Of a stretch of DNA of 64,000 bases, positions 10,026 to 20,035 are shown in pieces. The stretch comes from an alpha proteobacterium HIMB59. Its GTDB lineage: Bacteria; Pseudomonadota; Alphaproteobacteria; HIMB59. Below the pieces are notes generated by a model. That model had not been told where the DNA came from. It was given only the letters and a program-made list of their open reading frames with translations, and made no database searches. The position numbers and the translations under genes are program-made. Where the stretch lies: the NCBI GenBank assembly GCA_000299115.1, contig CP003801.1:558001-622000 (forward strand). The letters are read 5' to 3'. Numbering within the stretch: position 1 is the first letter of the stretch; the number at the start of each line of letters is the position of its first letter.

Positions 10026-10571
10026 TTGAATAGACCTTTTAATAAAAATAATAACTTTCGTGGTAAAAGAGATCTTCACAGAATAAATAACTTTATCTCT
10101 GCTGCTGAAGTTAGAGTAATTCTCGATGATGGCGAGCAGTTGGGTGTTATGACAAAAAATGAAGCAATTGATATCGCAAAAGGAAGAGGCTTAGATTTAG
10201 TTGAAATTGCGCCAAACAACAAACCTCCAGTTTGTAAAATAGTTGATTATGGAAAGTTTAAATACCAAGAACAAAAAAAGAAAAATGAAGCTAAAAAAAA
10301 GCAAAAAGTAATTGAAACAAAAGAGCTCAAAATAAGACCAGGCACCGGTGAACACGATTATCAAGTTAAAATTAAAAATGCACAAAAGTTTTTAAAAGAG
10401 GGCAATAGAGTTAAGTTTAGCCTTCGTTTTAAGGGTAGAGAAATGGAACACTCGAATTTAGGTATCGATATGCTAAAAAGAGTAAAGAATGACCTGGAAG
10501 AGTATATCAGAGTAGAAATGGAACCTAAAATTGAGGGAAGACAAGCCTTCCTTGTTGTTGCGCCAAAATAG
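10026..10571 (+). CDS. infC: Translation initiation factor IF-3
   Basis: 181-residue IF-3, which binds the 30S subunit and checks the initiator tRNA-start codon pairing. The N-domain (INNFISAAEVRVILDDGEQLGV), the lysine-rich linker helix and the C-domain (IRPGTGEHDYQVK, KFSLRFKGRE) are all present. No ATG is available: the start is TTG at 10026, with ATT immediately before it in frame at 10023, and no clear Shine-Dalgarno sequence upstream. IF-3 genes commonly use rare start codons for autoregulation, so either codon is plausible. It heads the rpmI-rplT-pheS-pheT-lepA block. Confidence 0.95.
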   Translation: MNRPFNKNNNFRGKRDLHRINNFISAAEVRVILDDGEQLGVMTKNEAIDIAKGRGLDLVEIAPNNKPPVCKIVDYGKFKYQEQKKKNEAKKKQKVIETKELKIRPGTGEHDYQVKIKNAQKFLKEGNRVKFSLRFKGREMEHSNLGIDMLKRVKNDLEEYIRVEMEPKIEGRQAFLVVAPK

Positions 10572-10588
10572 AATTAATGTTATAAAAC

Positions 10589-10625
10589 GCCCTTGATTGG
10601 TTGAAGAGGCTAAAGGGTATGCCTC
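10589..10625 (+). promoter_or_regulatory. Possible pseudoknot leader upstream of rpmI
   Basis: In the infC-rpmI gap, GAGGC (10606-10610) can pair with GCCTC (10621-10625). The hairpin loop contains AAGGG (10613-10617), which is complementary to CCCTT at 10590-10594, extendable by a G-U pair. The order of strands is that of an H-type pseudoknot ending about 35 nt before the rpmI Shine-Dalgarno. In Escherichia coli, L20 represses rpmI-rplT through a pseudoknot in the equivalent place. Function here is inference from position and pairing alone. Confidence 0.4.
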
Positions 10626-10664
10626 AAGACTTTAGAAAATAAAAAACTTACTTAAGGAGATAAA

Positions 10665-10865
10665 ATGCCCAAATTAAAAACCAAAAGTAGCGTTAAAAAA
10701 CGCTTTAAAACTTCCTCTACCGGAAAACTTGTCGTGGGTAATGTAGGTAAAAGACACGGAATGTCTAAACGTACTAACTCATTTATTAGAAGCTCAAAGG
10801 GAACAAGAGTTTTATCAAAATCTGCATCGATTATTGTTGAGTCAATGATGCCGTATGGAAAATAA
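10665..10865 (+). CDS. rpmI: 50S ribosomal protein L35
   Basis: 66-residue basic protein with the typical L35 opening ([14 protein letters not shown]) and a C-terminal helix. A good Shine-Dalgarno (AAGGAG) precedes the ATG. It sits 19 bp before rplT, and regulation by L20 through the leader structure is likely by analogy. Confidence 0.96.
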   Translation: MPKLKTKSSVKKRFKTSSTGKLVVGNVGKRHGMSKRTNSFIRSSKGTRVLSKSASIIVESMMPYGK

Positions 10866-10884
10866 TTAGGAGAGGATTTAAAAA

Positions 10885-11244
10885 ATGCCAAGAGTTAAAA
10901 GAGGCGTAACAGCCAGAGCAAAACATAAAAAAGTTTTCGAATTTACAAAAGGCCACCGTGGGCGTCGTAAAAATGTTTATCGTGTAGCAACACAAAGCAT
11001 GGATAAAGCGCTTCAATATGCTTATCGCGACCGTAGAAATAAAAAAAGAGATTTTCGTGGGCTATGGATACAAAGAATCAATGCTGGTGTTCGTGAGTAT
11101 GGTTTAACCTACGCTAAGTTTATCGATGGACTGAAAAAAGCTAATATTGAGATTAACAGAAAAATATTATCAGAAATTGCTTTTCATGAGCCTGCACAAT
11201 TTAAGTCAATAGTCGAAAAAGCGAAATCAACTTTAGCTAGCTAA
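10885..11244 (+). CDS. rplT: 50S ribosomal protein L20
   Basis: 119-residue L20 with the long basic N-terminal helix ([16 protein letters not shown]) and the folded C-terminal domain ([15 protein letters not shown]). L20 is an early assembly protein of the large subunit and in many bacteria also a translational repressor of rpmI-rplT. It lies between rpmI and pheS, the classical order. Confidence 0.97.
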   Translation: MPRVKRGVTARAKHKKVFEFTKGHRGRRKNVYRVATQSMDKALQYAYRDRRNKKRDFRGLWIQRINAGVREYGLTYAKFIDGLKKANIEINRKILSEIAFHEPAQFKSIVEKAKSTLAS

Positions 11245-11252
11245 ATTAAACA

Positions 11253-12302
11253 ATGGACATTAATCAAGTCCTAAAAGATGCTTCAAAAGAAATAGAGCTA
11301 GCAAATTCGCAAGCAGATATACAGAACTTAAAAGTATCGTACCTAGGTAAAAAAGGAAAAATTACTGAGCTTCTTAAATCTTTAAAGGATTTATCCTTAG
11401 AAGAAAAAAAAACTATAGGAGCTCAGATTAATTCAATAAGAGATAAAGTAGATACTCTAATAAAAGAAAAATTATTAGAAATTAAAACAAATGAAATAAA
11501 CTCTAAACTCTTAAATGAATCAATTGATATTTCTTTTCCTCCACCAACTAGTTTAGACTCAAAAGTTCATCCAATTTCAAAAACATTTGATGAAGTTATT
11601 CATATATTCGGATCTATGGGATATTCTGTTGCTGAAGGACCTGATATAGAAACTGACTTTTATAATTTTTCAGCATTAAATATTCCTGAAGATCATCCCG
11701 CTCGTGAAATGCAGGACACTTTCTACATAGAAGATCAAGACGAAGAAAACAAACCTTTTGTCTTAAGAACTCATACTAGTCCAGTTCAAATTAGAACAAT
11801 GCTAAGTCAGGAACCTCCTATTAAAATTATAGCTCCAGGTAGAACTTATCGTTGTGACTCAGATGCTACTCACTCACCCATGTTCCATCAAGTTGAGGGA
11901 TTGTTTATTAGTAAAACTGCCAATATGAGCGACTTAAAAGGAACATTAATTGAGTTTTGCAAACAGTTTTTTGAAGTTCAGGATTTAAAAGTTCGATTTA
12001 GACCCAGCTATTTTCCTTTTACAGAACCATCAGCAGAAATGGATATAGCATACCACGTTAAAAACAATTCTTTACATATTGGAGAAGGTGACAAGTGGTT
12101 GGAGATATTAGGGTGTGGAATGGTCAACCCTGTAGTTTTGGAAAATTGTAAGATCGATAATTCAATATATCAAGGCTTTGCATTTGGTATGGGCCTAGAT
12201 AGGATTACTATGTTAAAGCATGGTTTGACTGATATAAGAGCTTTCTTTAATGGCAATCTTAATTGGATAAACCAAAATGGTTTTGGATTAGGAGACTATT
12301 AA
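11253..12302 (+). CDS. pheS: Phenylalanyl-tRNA synthetase alpha subunit
   Basis: 349 residues, normal length. It has an N-terminal coiled coil (residues 1 to about 90) that binds tRNA, then the class II catalytic core with PDIETDFYNFSALNIPEDHPARE, motif 2 around YRCDSDATHSPMFHQVEG and motif 3 GFAFGMGLDRITML. It forms an alpha2-beta2 enzyme with PheT. There is no clear Shine-Dalgarno sequence. The stop overlaps the pheT start as TAATG. Confidence 0.97.
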   Translation: MDINQVLKDASKEIELANSQADIQNLKVSYLGKKGKITELLKSLKDLSLEEKKTIGAQINSIRDKVDTLIKEKLLEIKTNEINSKLLNESIDISFPPPTSLDSKVHPISKTFDEVIHIFGSMGYSVAEGPDIETDFYNFSALNIPEDHPAREMQDTFYIEDQDEENKPFVLRTHTSPVQIRTMLSQEPPIKIIAPGRTYRCDSDATHSPMFHQVEGLFISKTANMSDLKGTLIEFCKQFFEVQDLKVRFRPSYFPFTEPSAEMDIAYHVKNNSLHIGEGDKWLEILGCGMVNPVVLENCKIDNSIYQGFAFGMGLDRITMLKHGLTDIRAFFNGNLNWINQNGFGLGDY

Positions 12303-14695
12303 TGAAATTTAGTTACTCTTGGCTCCTTGATCATTTAGATACTAAGTTATCTCCATCAGAAATAGCTGAAACACTGACTAATATCGGTTTGGAGTTAGAG
12401 AGCTTAACTGATTACAGTTCTTATGCTCAATTTGTAGTAGCAACAATAGTTGATTTTAAAAAACACCCTAATGCAGATCGATTAAATATTTGCACTGTGG
12501 AAAATGGACAAAAAACTTTTCAAGTAATATGTGGCGCTCCTAATGTTAAAAAAGGAATGAAAGGAATATTTGCTGCTGATGGAATGTATATTCCAGGCAC
12601 AGATATAACATTAAAAAAAGGTAAAATTCGTGGTGAAGTGTCCGAAGGTATGCTCTTATCTGAAAGAGAGTTAAAACTTAGTGATAATCATGAAGGAATT
12701 ATCGAAGTACACGGCGACCTACCTAATGGAACTGATGCAGTTACCGCTTTAGATCTAAACGATCCTATTTTTGAAATTGGAGTTACACCTAATCGAGGGG
12801 ATTGTCTGAGCGTTAGAGGTATAGCAAGAGATTTAACAGCGAAAGGTGTAGGTACACTCAAACCTTTAAATATAAAGAAAGCAACAAGTGAAAAATTTGA
12901 AAGCCCTATTTCTTGGTCAATTCAAAATGATGGAAATAGCTGTTCATTTGTAGTGAGCAGATACTACAAAGATATTAAAAATTCAGTTTCACCAGAATGG
13001 TTGCAAAAAAAATTGTTAAGCATTGGTCTTAGGCCTATTAATGCTCTTGTTGATATTACTAATTTTATAACTATGGACTTGGGCAGACCGCTTCATGTAT
13101 TTGATGCCGATAAAATTGGAAATCAATTAAATATGAGGTTATCTAATGATCAAGAAAAGTTATTAGCATTAGATAATAAAGAATATTTATTAAATGATAC
13201 TACTACTGTTATTGCTGATGATAAAAACACATTAGCTATTGCTGGAATTATTGGAGGAAATGATAGTGGTTGCACTCTTGAAACTAAAAATGTTTTTTTA
13301 GAGGTGGCAGTATTTAATCCTTCTATGGTAGCAAAGACTGGAAGAAAGCTCGGAATAAATTCTGATGCAAGATATCGTTTTGAAAGGGGATTGGATTTAG
13401 AAATGGTTAATGAGGGTCTAGATTATGCCACAAGTCTGATTCAAGATATTTGTGGGGGTTCATTTAGTAAAAAGACTCACGCAGGAGACTTAGATTTAAA
13501 CAAGAAAACTATTTCATATAAATCAGACACCTTTGAAAAGGTTATTGGAATAGAACTATCTAAAAAAGATCAAGTTAAGATTTTAAATAATCTGTTTTTT
13601 GAAACAAAAGAAAATACAGATGGGATCTGCAAAGTAACCATTCCATCGTGGAGAAATGATATCAATAAAAACATAGATCTTATTGAGGAGATAATCCGAA
13701 TTCATGGTTATGATAAAATAAAAACTAATAACCCTTTATCTACATCCGATGAGCAAAAAAGCATTACAAGCTCATCAATCAATAAAAAATATACAGTTAT
13801 CAAAAAATTAAAAAAATCCCTTATATCTAACCATTTTGATGAAATTATAACTTTCTCTTTTCAATCCGTTCAGGCTCATGAAATTTTAAAAGGTGATCCA
13901 TCGTTAAAAATCTCTAATTCCATAAGTGAAGATCATGCATTTATGAGAAGTTCTATGCTGTTTAATCATCTAGAGTCTTTAGAGAATAATCGCAAAAAAG
14001 GACACAATAAACTCTCTGTATTTGAGATTGGACCAATTTACAATCATTCAAAATCCCAAGAAAACATTCTTTTTGCACTTACATCAAATATAAAAAACCA
14101 AAACAAGTATTATGAAGAAGATAACTTAGATTATTATTATTTAACTAAAATCGTCTCAAAAATTCTAGGAACTGTAAATTTTGATATCAGGCAGTTTAAT
14201 ATTACTAGGTCTGAAAGTAATATTTTTCACCCTGGTCAATCTGCAGAGTTACATATGGGAAAAAAAATAATTGCCCGATACGGTAAGATACACCCATTAA
14301 TTTTAGAGGATTTTCCAAAACTATCTAATGCCTGTGGTATTGAATTATATTTTGAAAATCTTCCAATTGATTCCATGTTTAGAAGAAATAAAAACTTTAA
14401 ACAAGAATCCAATTTCCAACACAGCGAAAAAGACTTCTCATTTATTTTTAATATAGATCAAAATCTTTATGAGGTTTATAGATTTGTCTTAGGAATAGAT
14501 AAAAAACTAATTCAAAAATTAGAATTTTTTGATGAATATTTATCCAGTGAGATTGGTTCAGATAAAAAGAGCATTACCTTTAAAGTTACAATTCAATCCC
14601 TTGAAAAAACTTTAGACGAAAAAGACTTAGAACAAATTCACCAAAATATTATTGATAAAGTATCAAATAAATTTGACGCAAATATAAGATCTTAA
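12302..14695 (+). CDS. pheT: Phenylalanyl-tRNA synthetase beta subunit
   Basis: I start at ATG 12302 (MKFSYSWL), the conserved beginning, although the frame is open further upstream inside pheS. This gives 797 residues. The order is N-terminal tRNA-binding OB domain (about residues 40-150, with [12 protein letters not shown]), B3/B4 editing domain, B5, the catalytic-like core (RRNKN... YRFVLGID region) and a C-terminal anticodon-binding FDX-ACB domain ending in [18 protein letters not shown]. Translation is probably coupled to pheS and to lepA, which overlaps its stop as TAATG. Confidence 0.96.
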   Translation: MKFSYSWLLDHLDTKLSPSEIAETLTNIGLELESLTDYSSYAQFVVATIVDFKKHPNADRLNICTVENGQKTFQVICGAPNVKKGMKGIFAADGMYIPGTDITLKKGKIRGEVSEGMLLSERELKLSDNHEGIIEVHGDLPNGTDAVTALDLNDPIFEIGVTPNRGDCLSVRGIARDLTAKGVGTLKPLNIKKATSEKFESPISWSIQNDGNSCSFVVSRYYKDIKNSVSPEWLQKKLLSIGLRPINALVDITNFITMDLGRPLHVFDADKIGNQLNMRLSNDQEKLLALDNKEYLLNDTTTVIADDKNTLAIAGIIGGNDSGCTLETKNVFLEVAVFNPSMVAKTGRKLGINSDARYRFERGLDLEMVNEGLDYATSLIQDICGGSFSKKTHAGDLDLNKKTISYKSDTFEKVIGIELSKKDQVKILNNLFFETKENTDGICKVTIPSWRNDINKNIDLIEEIIRIHGYDKIKTNNPLSTSDEQKSITSSSINKKYTVIKKLKKSLISNHFDEIITFSFQSVQAHEILKGDPSLKISNSISEDHAFMRSSMLFNHLESLENNRKKGHNKLSVFEIGPIYNHSKSQENILFALTSNIKNQNKYYEEDNLDYYYLTKIVSKILGTVNFDIRQFNITRSESNIFHPGQSAELHMGKKIIARYGKIHPLILEDFPKLSNACGIELYFENLPIDSMFRRNKNFKQESNFQHSEKDFSFIFNIDQNLYEVYRFVLGIDKKLIQKLEFFDEYLSSEIGSDKKSITFKVTIQSLEKTLDEKDLEQIHQNIIDKVSNKFDANIRS

Positions 14696-16494
14696 TGGAA
14701 ATTTCTAAAATTAGAAATTTTTCGATCGTAGCACATATCGATCATGGAAAATCTACTTTAGCAGATAGAATTATTGAGATATGCGGAGGTATGGATGAAA
14801 GAACTAAAAAAGATCAAGTTCTTGACTCTATGGATATTGAAAGAGAGCGTGGGATTACAATTAAAGCGCAAACAGTACGATTAAACTACAAACACACTGA
14901 CGGAAATTTATATCAGTTAAATATTCTTGATACACCTGGACACGTTGATTTTTCATATGAAGTTTCTAGATCTTTATCTGCTTGCGAAGGATCTTTACTT
15001 GTAGTTGATAGTACTCAAGGAGTTGAAGCACAAACTTTGGCTAATGCATATCAAGCCATTGATGCAAATCATGAAATACTCCCTGTTTTAAACAAAGCTG
15101 ACCTTCCGGCATCAGAACCTGAACGAGTTAAAGAAGATATTGAACAGACCATAGGAATAGATGCTTCCGAAGCTCATTTGGTTTCTGCTAAAACAGGACT
15201 AGGCGTGAAAGAATTAATTGAAGAGATTATCTCTAAACTCCCTTCACCATCCACAGAAGGTCAAGATTTAAAGGCTCTATTGGTCGACAGTTGGTATGAT
15301 AATTATTTAGGCGTCACTGTTCTCGTTAGAATCTTAGATGGTGAAATGAAAAAAGGAATGAAGGTAAAATTTTTATCTAATGGTCAACAATATAATATAG
15401 ATCGAATAGGATATTTTACTCCAGAGATTAACTATTGTGATTCTCTCAAAGCTGGTGAGATAGGTTTTATTAACGCTAGTATCAAATCAGTAGCTGATTG
15501 TAAAGTAGGCGATACTATAGCAGAGCTTAATAATAATACAGTTAAGCCATTGCCTGGGTTTAAACCCTCATTACCTGTTGTTTTTTGCGGGATCTACCCA
15601 GTTGATACTTCAGATTATGAACATTTAAAAGAAAGTTTTGAGAAACTCGCTTTAAATGACTCAAGTTTTACTTATGAGAATGAGACGAGCGCAGCTCTTG
15701 GTTATGGATTTCGATGCGGATGTCTTGGGCTCCTTCACCTTGAAGTCATTACTGAGAGACTAAGAAGAGAATTTGATTTAGATCTTATTACCACAGCTCC
15801 AGGTGTTGTTTATAAAATTATTGATAGAAACAAACATGAAAAAATAATTAGAAATCCCTCTGAACTTCCTGATCCTGCAGAAATAGATAAAATATTAGAA
15901 CCTTGGGTAAGATCTACAATTATAGTCCCTCAAGATTATTTAGGAACAGTAATAAATCTATGTATTGAAAAAAGAGGGAAGCAAAAAAATCTCAATATAC
16001 AAAATAACAGAGCTATTTTAGAAATGGAACTTCCTTTAAATGAAATCGTTATCGACTTTTATGATAAATTAAAATCTTATTCGAAAGGATATGCTAGTTT
16101 TGATTATCAAGTTTATGATTACTTTGAAGGTGATCTTGTGAAACTTAATATTTTAGTCAATTCTGAAACTGTTGATGCTTTTTCTAACATAGTTCATAAG
16201 ACTAGAGCAGAAACCATTGGTAGAAGAATTTGTAATAAATTAAAAGATCTCATACCTAGACAGAATTTTCAAATACCTATCCAAGCAGCAATTTATGGAA
16301 AAATCATCGCAAGGGAGACTATTAAGGCTTTTAGAAAAGATGTTACAGCTAAACTATATGGGGGAGATGTAAGTAGAAAGAAAAAGCTTCTTGAGAAACA
16401 AAAAAAAGGTAAGAAGAGAATGAAGCAATTTGGTAGTGTAGAAATACCACAAACTGCCTTTTTTGAAGCTTTGAAAATCGGTGATGGAGAGTAA
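14695..16494 (+). CDS. lepA: Elongation factor 4 (LepA)
   Basis: 599-residue translational GTPase that acts on ribosomes in an unusual translocation state or during 30S maturation. GTPase motifs are in order: AHIDHGKST (G1), the RERGITI switch, DTPGHVDF (G3), NKADLP (G4) and SAKTG (G5). Domain II, the EF-G-like domains III and V and the LepA-specific lysine-rich C-terminal domain follow ([20 protein letters not shown]). The position at the end of the pheST block suggests co-transcription. Confidence 0.97.
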   Translation: MEISKIRNFSIVAHIDHGKSTLADRIIEICGGMDERTKKDQVLDSMDIERERGITIKAQTVRLNYKHTDGNLYQLNILDTPGHVDFSYEVSRSLSACEGSLLVVDSTQGVEAQTLANAYQAIDANHEILPVLNKADLPASEPERVKEDIEQTIGIDASEAHLVSAKTGLGVKELIEEIISKLPSPSTEGQDLKALLVDSWYDNYLGVTVLVRILDGEMKKGMKVKFLSNGQQYNIDRIGYFTPEINYCDSLKAGEIGFINASIKSVADCKVGDTIAELNNNTVKPLPGFKPSLPVVFCGIYPVDTSDYEHLKESFEKLALNDSSFTYENETSAALGYGFRCGCLGLLHLEVITERLRREFDLDLITTAPGVVYKIIDRNKHEKIIRNPSELPDPAEIDKILEPWVRSTIIVPQDYLGTVINLCIEKRGKQKNLNIQNNRAILEMELPLNEIVIDFYDKLKSYSKGYASFDYQVYDYFEGDLVKLNILVNSETVDAFSNIVHKTRAETIGRRICNKLKDLIPRQNFQIPIQAAIYGKIIARETIKAFRKDVTAKLYGGDVSRKKKLLEKQKKGKKRMKQFGSVEIPQTAFFEALKIGDGE

Positions 16495-16499
16495 AAAAA

Positions 16500-17321
16500 T
16501 TGGTTTTAAAAAAGATTGAGAGAAAAATTAGTTATTTACTCAAAAGAATAACTGAATATCCCTTACAACCTCTCAATGATAAGCTTAATAATAGCGATAC
16601 ATCTATATATACAATTCCTAAAAATGTTTATCAAACATGGGAAAACAATTTATTTGGAAAAACTCACTTTAAAGAATTAGTTAAGTTTAGAAATCTAAAT
16701 AGCAATTATAATTTTTTTATTTTTGACAAAGATAAGAGAGACCAATACATGGAGCAGCATTGGAGTAAAAATGATATTTATGAAGTTTATAAAAAAGCGA
16801 GGTTTGGACAAATAAAAGCTGATATTTTTAGATATTGTATTTTATATGAAAGGGGTGGCTTTTATTTTGATATTAGTAAAGGTTGTAATGTTTGTTTAGA
16901 TGAATTATATAATTCGAGCTCAGAGGCTGTAATTTCAAATGAGCCTATTGAATGTATAATACCTCCCGATCAATCAATTTTTAGTAATCTAAAATATCCA
17001 TGGAATAATTTTTTACAATGGGGTCTTGGGTTTAAAAAAAATCACGCACTTTTAAAAATGGTCATAGAAGCCATTTCTAAAGATCATCATTATTATGTGA
17101 ACACTCCATTCCATAAACCAAAAACAGCAGTTTTAAGTTTATCTGCAACCGGACAGTTTACAAAAATTGTTCGAGAATATTTTAAGATTTATGGTTTTGA
17201 TAAAGTGGAGCAGGTTGGTGTCTATTTCAATAAACATGGGATTTTTTCAATGAAAGGCTCTAGAGTTAGACATCATCTAGTTAAAGAGTACGCCGATATC
17301 AGAGATGATCACGTTCTATAG
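16500..17321 (+). CDS. GT32-like glycosyltransferase (OCH1/capsular family)
   Basis: A 273-residue protein with the marks of the DXD-type glycosyltransferase family 32: IPKNVYQTWENN near the start, a central ADIFRYCILYERGGFYFDIS, and a polar C-terminus. In the family the last stretch normally ends in an Asp-x-Asp that binds metal and nucleotide sugar; here it reads D-I-S, so the second Asp is replaced. There is no membrane segment. The start is TTG at 16500, five bases after the lepA stop. It converges on a GT9 gene with a 6-bp overlap. It probably acts on a surface glycan; donor unknown. Confidence 0.7.
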   Translation: MVLKKIERKISYLLKRITEYPLQPLNDKLNNSDTSIYTIPKNVYQTWENNLFGKTHFKELVKFRNLNSNYNFFIFDKDKRDQYMEQHWSKNDIYEVYKKARFGQIKADIFRYCILYERGGFYFDISKGCNVCLDELYNSSSEAVISNEPIECIIPPDQSIFSNLKYPWNNFLQWGLGFKKNHALLKMVIEAISKDHHYYVNTPFHKPKTAVLSLSATGQFTKIVREYFKIYGFDKVEQVGVYFNKHGIFSMKGSRVRHHLVKEYADIRDDHVL

Positions 17322-18239
17322 GTAATCTTTCTTTATAATTTCTATTACTCTTTCAGTTGTTATTTTATCCATAGCAAGATCATCATGATAAACCTCATCC
17401 ATCCCTGGTGGTAAAATTGGAAAAATATTAGAATTATACATAGAGTCATTAGATGGTGTGTCGCCATATAAACAGTATGTTCTTAAACCTAAGCACGCAG
17501 AAACGTGCATAAACCCTGTATCATTGCCAAGGAAAATTTCACACTTAGATATCTCCTCGATACATTGCTCTACATTAAAATCCTCCATATTAATAAAGTT
17601 AATAAAAGCTAATTGAGAAATTATTTTTTCTGAAATGTGCCTTTCACCTTTTCCACCAGCTAATATAAATTTTTCAAACCTAAGTTTTTTTAATTCTTGA
17701 ATAATTTCAATAAAATTTTCTAATGGCCACCTTTTATTATCACCACTTGCACCTATCCCTATCACGACGCTATTACTATATTTTTCTTTAGGAGGGGGAT
17801 AAAAAATTTTACCAGAAAAGTTTTTTATTTTTATATTCAACCACTTTTCATTTGCAATTATTGATCTTTGGATCATATCTTCTTTTTTTTTAAAAATACC
17901 ATAATAGAAATAATCTTTTACACCCGTGATTTTTGAAAAAAATAAATATTTCAAATATTTTGGACCGTACTGATAAGAATAAACTTTAGAAAATTTTTCA
18001 TTTTTAAATAATCTATAAAGAGATAGTAAGCTTCTTTTTTTTTTATTTTCATCAATAAATATTATTTTACTTATAAATGGGTCATATTTTAAAACTTGTT
18101 CTGCTTTAGTATTTTGTTTTGTTAATAAATAAATTTTATAACCTTTATTCTGTTCTGCTATTTCATGGCATCTAGGGAGAAACATACATAAATCACCTAG
18201 GCCAGGCCTCAGCTGAATAATTAGAATTTTTTTATTCAT
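17316..18239 (-). CDS. Glycosyltransferase family 9 protein
   Basis: A 307-residue GT-B protein of the heptosyltransferase family. The N-terminus has ILIIQLRPGLGDLCM, a middle strand is GIGASGDNKRWP, and the donor motif is GNDTGFMHVSACLG. It overlaps the upstream FkbM-like gene by 8 bp, so the two probably form a small operon that modifies a surface polysaccharide. It is distinct from the GT9 gene at 8999. Specificity is unknown. Confidence 0.83.
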   Translation of the reverse strand: MNKKILIIQLRPGLGDLCMFLPRCHEIAEQNKGYKIYLLTKQNTKAEQVLKYDPFISKIIFIDENKKKRSLLSLYRLFKNEKFSKVYSYQYGPKYLKYLFFSKITGVKDYFYYGIFKKKEDMIQRSIIANEKWLNIKIKNFSGKIFYPPPKEKYSNSVVIGIGASGDNKRWPLENFIEIIQELKKLRFEKFILAGGKGERHISEKIISQLAFINFINMEDFNVEQCIEEISKCEIFLGNDTGFMHVSACLGLRTYCLYGDTPSNDSMYNSNIFPILPPGMDEVYHDDLAMDKITTERVIEIIKKDYL

Positions 18240-18984
18240 AAAAATTTAATTTTATTTCTTTATTTCTTGCCCTATTAGGACTATCAAGTTTATGGGGTAA
18301 GCCAGTAAACTTTTTGATTGGAATAGGATCTTTTGAAAAAGAAATTTCTAGAGTGTTTGGGATTTTATATTCTGTATTATCATCATAATTATTCGCATGA
18401 ATATGGACCAATTTTAAATTAAATTTTTTTATAAAAGATATTATTTTTTCGTAGTTTTTATTGCATTCATGAAATTCAATAGCTAATCCTATTATTTTTT
18501 CTTGATACTGGATTAAATCGTTTAAAATTTCATATTCACTTCCTTCAATATCTATTTTAAAAAATAAATTATTTTTACTTTTGCATAAATTTAAAACATC
18601 TAAAAAAGTGATTGAATTTTCTAAACTCTTGCTAATGTATTTTGTAATTAAATTATTCTCGTTAAAAAATTGATGAAATGTTTTTTTAATTATTTTAAAT
18701 TTAATGTATCTAATAAAAGATAACCTTTTAAGTTTTTCGTATGCTATTTTTTCATTTTTCTTCCAAAATTTCTCATCAATCGATCCATCAAAAGCAAGAA
18801 AATTAATATTCTTGTATTTGATAAAATCTTTTTCAAAGTCCCAGTTAGTAGAAATTCCAAAACTAATAAGAAACTCTGCGTTTTCTAAAGAGGAGTTTTC
18901 GATTAGATAACCCCCATCATGCTTACTGCCAATTCGACTTAATGAGTAATTAAAATCAGGTTTAAATATTTTTGGTAATTTCAT
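18232..18984 (-). CDS. FkbM-family methyltransferase-like protein
   Basis: A 250-residue protein with the FkbM signature FFKIDIEGSEYEIL near residues 138-151 and an acidic strand EFHECN after it. The usual glycine-rich SAM-binding loop is not obvious (FLISFGISTNWDFE in its place), so the N-terminal half is divergent. FkbM relatives O-methylate sugars or other hydroxyls, which fits the neighbouring glycosyltransferases. It starts at ATG and overlaps the GT9 gene by 8 bp. Confidence 0.65.
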   Translation of the reverse strand: MKLPKIFKPDFNYSLSRIGSKHDGGYLIENSSLENAEFLISFGISTNWDFEKDFIKYKNINFLAFDGSIDEKFWKKNEKIAYEKLKRLSFIRYIKFKIIKKTFHQFFNENNLITKYISKSLENSITFLDVLNLCKSKNNLFFKIDIEGSEYEILNDLIQYQEKIIGLAIEFHECNKNYEKIISFIKKFNLKLVHIHANNYDDNTEYKIPNTLEISFSKDPIPIKKFTGLPHKLDSPNRARNKEIKLNFYE

Positions 18985-19046
18985 CTATTAAAAATAAATT
19001 ATTTTATATTTTAATATTTTAACATATAAAGATTATTCTTTATTTG

Positions 19047-19136
19047 GGAGAGATGGCCGAGTGGTTTAAGGCGCACGCCTGGAACGCGTGTATAGGGGAA
19101 ACTCTATCGTGGGTTCGAATCCCACTCTCTCCGCCA
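19047..19136 (+). tRNA. tRNA-Ser (anticodon GGA)
   Basis: Perfect 7-bp acceptor stem GGAGAGA/TCTCTCC, a D arm, an anticodon stem CACGC/GCGTG with loop CTGGAAC (anticodon GGA, reading UCC and UCU), a long class II variable arm as expected for serine, and the T arm GTGGGTTCGAATCCCAC. Discriminator G and CCA are encoded. It lies between two minus-strand FkbM-type genes in the glycan patch. No integrase or duplicated 3' end was seen nearby. Confidence 0.97.
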
Positions 19137-19158
19137 TAATATTAATATTAATATTAAT
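19137..19158. repeat. Short TAATAT direct repeat
   Basis: Three full copies and a partial copy of TAATAT follow the tRNA CCA end directly. The minus-strand FkbM gene takes its stop codon from inside the repeat. It is probably low-complexity AT sequence; it could vary in copy number without affecting either gene. Confidence 0.6.
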
Positions 19159-19981
19159 TTTTATTATTTCTTTTGGTGAATATAGTATTTCCTCTTGTTT
19201 TTACTAAAACTTTATAATCCCTATTCTTAAATAAATTAAATAAATCTATTTTCCATTTTGATGTATTTGAATGCTCAATGATTATCAATTTTGGCAATTC
19301 ATCTTGCTTTGATTTTTTAATAAAATCTTCTAAGGCTTTGTCTTCATATCCTTCAACATCAATTTTGATTGCATCAATATTTTTAATTTTTCTTTCAATT
19401 ACAAAATCATAAAGATTAATAACTTGAATATTTATTAAATTAGTATTTTTACTTTCTTGATAAAATGAACTATTACCAAAGTTATTTCTATCCTCAAAAA
19501 TATGTTTTAACTCTTTTTTTAACCCTAATGCACTTGGTATTACTTCAATTTTTTTTTCTAAACCATTTAATTCAATATTAAATTTTAATTTATCAATTGT
19601 TTGTGGAATGGGTTCAAATGAGTATATTTTTTTGAAACCAAAATTAGCAGCGCTTATAGAGTAATATCCTATATTCGCGCCTATATCGATAAAAATTGAA
19701 TTTTCACTTTTTTTTAAAGTCTCTAAACAGTTCAATTCTTCTTTATCTATTATTCTTGAACTAACTATCATTTTGCTATCGGTAGAGTTTAGCAATGGAT
19801 ACAAACAAAATGATTTACCATTGTATTTAAAAAATATTTTTTCTTTTCCAATAATAATTTTTAAAATATTAAATAAAATTTTTTTAAATATGGATCTTCC
19901 AAATCCTACTAATTTCAGTCCTTTTATAAAAAAAAGAGTTAATTGAATTTTTAAATTATTTTTGAAAGTTTTATTATTCAT
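19154..19981 (-). CDS. FkbM-family methyltransferase
   Basis: 275 residues. The SAM-binding core is clear: FIDIGANIGYYSISAANFG, then YSFEPIPQTIDKLKFNIELN, and the FkbM motif IKIDVEGYEDKALEDF. The first 60 residues are basic and hydrophobic but not a convincing signal peptide. It probably O-methylates a sugar of a surface glycan, since glycosyltransferases flank it. It is monocistronic, facing the tRNA. Confidence 0.85.
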   Translation of the reverse strand: MNNKTFKNNLKIQLTLFFIKGLKLVGFGRSIFKKILFNILKIIIGKEKIFFKYNGKSFCLYPLLNSTDSKMIVSSRIIDKEELNCLETLKKSENSIFIDIGANIGYYSISAANFGFKKIYSFEPIPQTIDKLKFNIELNGLEKKIEVIPSALGLKKELKHIFEDRNNFGNSSFYQESKNTNLINIQVINLYDFVIERKIKNIDAIKIDVEGYEDKALEDFIKKSKQDELPKLIIIEHSNTSKWKIDLFNLFKNRDYKVLVKTRGNTIFTKRNNKN

Positions 19982-20035
19982 AGTATTTTTTATTCTTGCA
20001 ATATATTGTAAAAAATACTGAATAACTAAATCTTT

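Noticed and set aside
12263-12301. Longer N-terminus of PheT inside pheS
   Set aside because: The frame is open but the conserved PheT start is MKFSYSWL at 12302, which overlaps the pheS stop and has a Shine-Dalgarno.
19047-19158. tRNA-Ser as an integration site for a genomic island
   Set aside because: No integrase, no second copy of the tRNA 3' end and no mobile-element genes were seen on either side; the TAATAT repeat looks like low-complexity sequence.
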